DNA from: Pseudarthrobacter sp. SSS035
GTDB taxonomy: Bacteria; Actinomycetota; Actinomycetes; Actinomycetales; Micrococcaceae
Direction of reading: 5' to 3'
DNA: 64,000 nt
Assembly (NCBI RefSeq): GCF_023273875.1
Contig: NZ_CP096882.1
Span: 1,178,001-1,242,000, forward strand
The notes under the pieces: model-generated
The model's input: the letters and a program-made list of their open reading frames with translations, nothing else
What the model was told of the DNA's origin: nothing
Databases searched by the model: none
In this document: positions 62,048-64,000 of the stretch, piece by piece
Layout: the number at the start of each line of letters is the position of its first letter
How positions within the stretch are numbered: the first letter of the stretch is position 1
Position numbers and translations under genes: made by a program

Positions 62048-62944
62048 ATGACTTTAGCTTCAGCTGCCCTCCAGTCCCCCGTGTCCGCTCCCGCCGTCGT
62101 CCTGACCATCGCGGGATCCGAAGCCACGGGTGGCGCCGGGGCCCAGGCCGACCTGAAGACGTTCCAGGAGCTGGGCGTGTTTGGCATCGCCAACCTGACC
62201 TGCATTGTGTCCTTCGACCCGAGCGACAACTGGAACCACCGCTTTGTGCCGATGGACCAGCAGGTCATTGCGGACCAGTTGGAAGCCACGACGGCGGCCT
62301 ACGGTCCGGCGTCAGACGTCACCGCCGGCGGCGCGTCGGCCGATTCCCTGACGCCGGGCCGGCCGGTCCTGGACACCGTAAAGATCGGCATGCTGGGCAG
62401 CCCCGCCACCATCAGCACAGTTGCGGCAGCACTGGAAACGGGCCGGTTCCGCAATGTCGTGCTGGATCCGGTGCTGATCTGCAAAGGCCAAGAGCCGGGC
62501 CACGCACTGGACACGGACCAGGCCCTGAAGGCGCAGATCCTGCCGCTGGCCACATTTGTCACCCCCAACCACTTCGAAGCCGAATCACTGTCCGGCCTGG
62601 CGATCACCGACCTCGAATCCCTGAAAGCCGCAGCAGTCCGCATCCACGAGCTCAGCGGCGCCGCGGTTCTCGCCAAGGGCGGCGTGCGGCTGGCAGGCCC
62701 GGACGCCGTCGACGTTTACTACGACGGCGAGACCCTCGAAGTCCTCAGCGCTCCCAAGGTGGGCGAGGTGGCCGTGTCCGGTGCCGGCTGCTCCCTCGCC
62801 GCGGCGGTAACGGCCGAGCTGGCCAAGGGCGCCACGCCACTGGGGGCTGCCCGGGCCGCCAAGGACTTTGTCACCGCGGGCATCCGCAACCGCGTGGCCT
62901 CCGGCGCGCCGTTCGACGCCCTCTGGCAGGGTGGCCCGCGTTAG
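62048..62944 (+). CDS. pdxK: Pyridoxal kinase of the dual-cysteine ThiD-like class
   Basis: PfkB/ThiD-fold kinase, 298 aa. TIAGSEATGGAGAQADLKTFQELGVFG begins the domain and SGAGCS carries Cys248 where other ribokinase-fold kinases have a catalytic Asp; a second Cys145 is in the lid (DPVLICKG). That pair defines the Bacillus/Staphylococcus type pyridoxal kinases that use cysteines. An insertion of about 20 residues at 86-107 is unusual. Phosphorylates pyridoxal for PLP salvage. Its end overlaps a convergent TetR gene by 4 bp. Confidence 0.85.
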   Translation: MTLASAALQSPVSAPAVVLTIAGSEATGGAGAQADLKTFQELGVFGIANLTCIVSFDPSDNWNHRFVPMDQQVIADQLEATTAAYGPASDVTAGGASADSLTPGRPVLDTVKIGMLGSPATISTVAAALETGRFRNVVLDPVLICKGQEPGHALDTDQALKAQILPLATFVTPNHFEAESLSGLAITDLESLKAAAVRIHELSGAAVLAKGGVRLAGPDAVDVYYDGETLEVLSAPKVGEVAVSGAGCSLAAAVTAELAKGATPLGAARAAKDFVTAGIRNRVASGAPFDALWQGGPR

Positions 62945-63564
62945 CTTCTGACGCCTTCCCGCCGCGCCTTTTCCAGCCGGGCCTCTGCAAGCAAGTCGTC
63001 GGCTACCAGAGTCGCCGTCCGCACGATGAAGGCCCGACGGCGGTCCGCGCGGTCCGGAGCAGAGCCCGCCAAAAGTGCGTCGATCTGGGGCAGCACCGTC
63101 CAGCCGTCGCACAGGGTCACGATGGTGAGGACCAGGTCGGCGGCATCGGTGCGGTGGATTCCGGGCAGAACCTTCTGGATCTGGTCCACTTTCGCGGCGC
63201 AGTGGTCCGCGCGTGCTGCCCGGTCCACGGTGTTTCTCCCGCGCTCCAGGCCTTCCCAGAACAGGAGCCGGGCCAAGGCGCCGTCGTTCGTGTGACGGTC
63301 AAAAAGCCTTCCGGCGTAATCCCCGATGGACGCCGCGCCATAACCTTCGATGGGGACCTCGGACATCACCCGCACCAGTTCAGCGGCCAGGACGGCGTCG
63401 AACAGCTCATCCTTCTTGCCGAAGTACTGGTAGATGCGTTCCTTGTTCACACCCGCTGCGGCCGCAATGCGGTCCACCCGGGCCCCGGCAAGGCCCTTCT
63501 CACTGAACTCCTCCGTGGCGGCAGTCAGCAGCAGTGCTTTCGTGCGCTCAGTATTCCAGGCCAT
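62941..63564 (-). CDS. TetR-family regulator
   Basis: 207 aa with a typical TetR N-terminus (LLLTAATEEFSEKGLAGARVDRIAAAAGVNKERIYQYFGKKDELFDAVLAAE) and a TetR C-terminal domain. It is divergent from a small membrane protein gene; the gap has two matching palindromes, so it probably controls both. Confidence 0.88.
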   Translation of the reverse strand: MAWNTERTKALLLTAATEEFSEKGLAGARVDRIAAAAGVNKERIYQYFGKKDELFDAVLAAELVRVMSEVPIEGYGAASIGDYAGRLFDRHTNDGALARLLFWEGLERGRNTVDRAARADHCAAKVDQIQKVLPGIHRTDAADLVLTIVTLCDGWTVLPQIDALLAGSAPDRADRRRAFIVRTATLVADDLLAEARLEKARREGVRS

Positions 63565-63584
63565 ACGCCGATTCTACCCGTTTC

Positions 63585-63598
63585 CAACTAAGTAGTTG
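63585..63598. promoter_or_regulatory. TetR operator 1 (CAACTAAGTAGTTG)
   Basis: Near-perfect 14-bp palindrome 21 bp upstream of the TetR ATG. Its reverse complement, extended to 16 bp, matches site 2 at 14 of 16 positions. Confidence 0.65.
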
Positions 63599-63639
63599 CA
63601 GTTTTGTGGAGCCCGTACTAATCTCGCTTTTATCAAAAG

Positions 63640-63653
63640 CAACTAACTAGTTG
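63640..63653. promoter_or_regulatory. TetR operator 2 (CAACTAACTAGTTG)
   Basis: Second copy of the same palindrome, 10 bp before the start of the membrane protein gene and overlapping its likely ribosome site (GGAG at 63653-63656). The two sites are 55 bp apart. Confidence 0.65.
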
Positions 63654-63663
63654 GAGTTAGCAC

Positions 63664-63981
63664 ATGAACAACACCCTCAGCCCCACAACAACTGCTCCCG
63701 CGCCAGCCACCCCTATTCAGACTCCGGTCACTTCTCACGGACCGGTGCCGCAGGCGCCGTCCATCCACGTCCGCGCCGTCATCACGTGGCTGGCCATCTT
63801 TCCGCTGGTGGCCGTGGGCATGATGGTGGTGGCACCCCTGACCGAGGGCTGGCACCTGGTGCTCCGTGCCCTAGTCCTGACACTCGTGGTGGTTCCGGTT
63901 GCCGTCTACCTCGTACTGCCGCGCCTTTTTGCCGGCTACGGCGCCCTGCTGCGCCGCCGCAATTCCTGCAAGACCAGGTAG
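63664..63981 (+). CDS. Small membrane protein, two to three helices
   Basis: 105 aa with a Thr/Pro-rich 35-residue N-terminus followed by two hydrophobic segments (about residues 39-58 and 69-88) and a basic C-terminus. Family not recognised; it could be a DUF2798-like protein. Paired with the divergent TetR gene whose operator overlaps its ribosome site, so it is the probable repressed target. Confidence 0.6.
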   Translation: MNNTLSPTTTAPAPATPIQTPVTSHGPVPQAPSIHVRAVITWLAIFPLVAVGMMVVAPLTEGWHLVLRALVLTLVVVPVAVYLVLPRLFAGYGALLRRRNSCKTR

Positions 63982-64000
63982 TTAGGCTCAGCCCGGGGAA

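Overview
The window looks like the chromosome of a high-GC Gram-positive bacterium of the Arthrobacter/Pseudarthrobacter type (Micrococcaceae). The grounds are very high GC with strong GC3 bias, frequent GTG starts, ATGA/GTGA start-stop overlaps, the lhr-nei pair, DtxR-type iron control and an actinobacterial group 1h [NiFe] hydrogenase. I see no rRNA, tRNA, CRISPR array, intact insertion sequence or prophage. No gap between genes exceeds 300 bp. Genus-level naming is inference.

Layout. 1-5.7 kb: small unknown proteins, a nitronate monooxygenase-like flavoprotein, a YcnI-type copper-related pair and a DUF4232 lipoprotein. 5.8-12.2 kb: a minus-strand fructan operon in the order lacI, two CUT1 permeases, binding lipoprotein and GH32 enzyme; it has a recognisable sigma70 promoter with an operator just downstream of the -10. 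12.2-19.8 kb: a FAD/Rieske oxidoreductase, the giant helicase Lhr and a Nei-type glycosylase. 19.8-30.6 kb: divergent regulator/target pairs (MocR-YczE, TetR-DUF4188), an ArsR-SRPBCC operon, an RluA-type synthase, a macro-domain protein, a decayed MinD/ParA fragment, a BTAD regulator, a DedA protein and a NiCoT nickel permease.

30.7-39.6 kb is the core of the window: hypA, hypB, small and large subunits of a group 1h (high-affinity) [NiFe] hydrogenase, a NifU/Rieske-like fusion, three conserved accessory proteins, a 39-residue membrane peptide, the maturation protease and hypC, tightly packed and mostly overlapping. The nickel permease diverges from hypA. A DUF6390 protein and a FecCD-type ABC transporter follow and may serve metal supply. 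hypD, hypE and hypF are not in the window. Family knowledge suggests oxidation of trace H2 for persistence.

43.6-64 kb is mostly housekeeping and metabolism: PEP carboxylase, an F420-type dinucleotide-binding protein, an SDR/acyl-CoA dehydrogenase pair, a GH76 enzyme, an iron ABC transporter under a near-consensus DtxR box, small enzymes, tgt with a queuosine-precursor transporter (salvage), a dual-cysteine pyridoxal kinase and a TetR/membrane-protein pair with twin operators.

Two dispersed repeat families stand out. One has the core TTGAGCCTGTCGAAA; it lies between genes at 55.5 kb but also inside two genes, where it is translated in frame. The other is a long palindrome at 24.9 and 61.1 kb. 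Three more long hairpins sit at gene ends.
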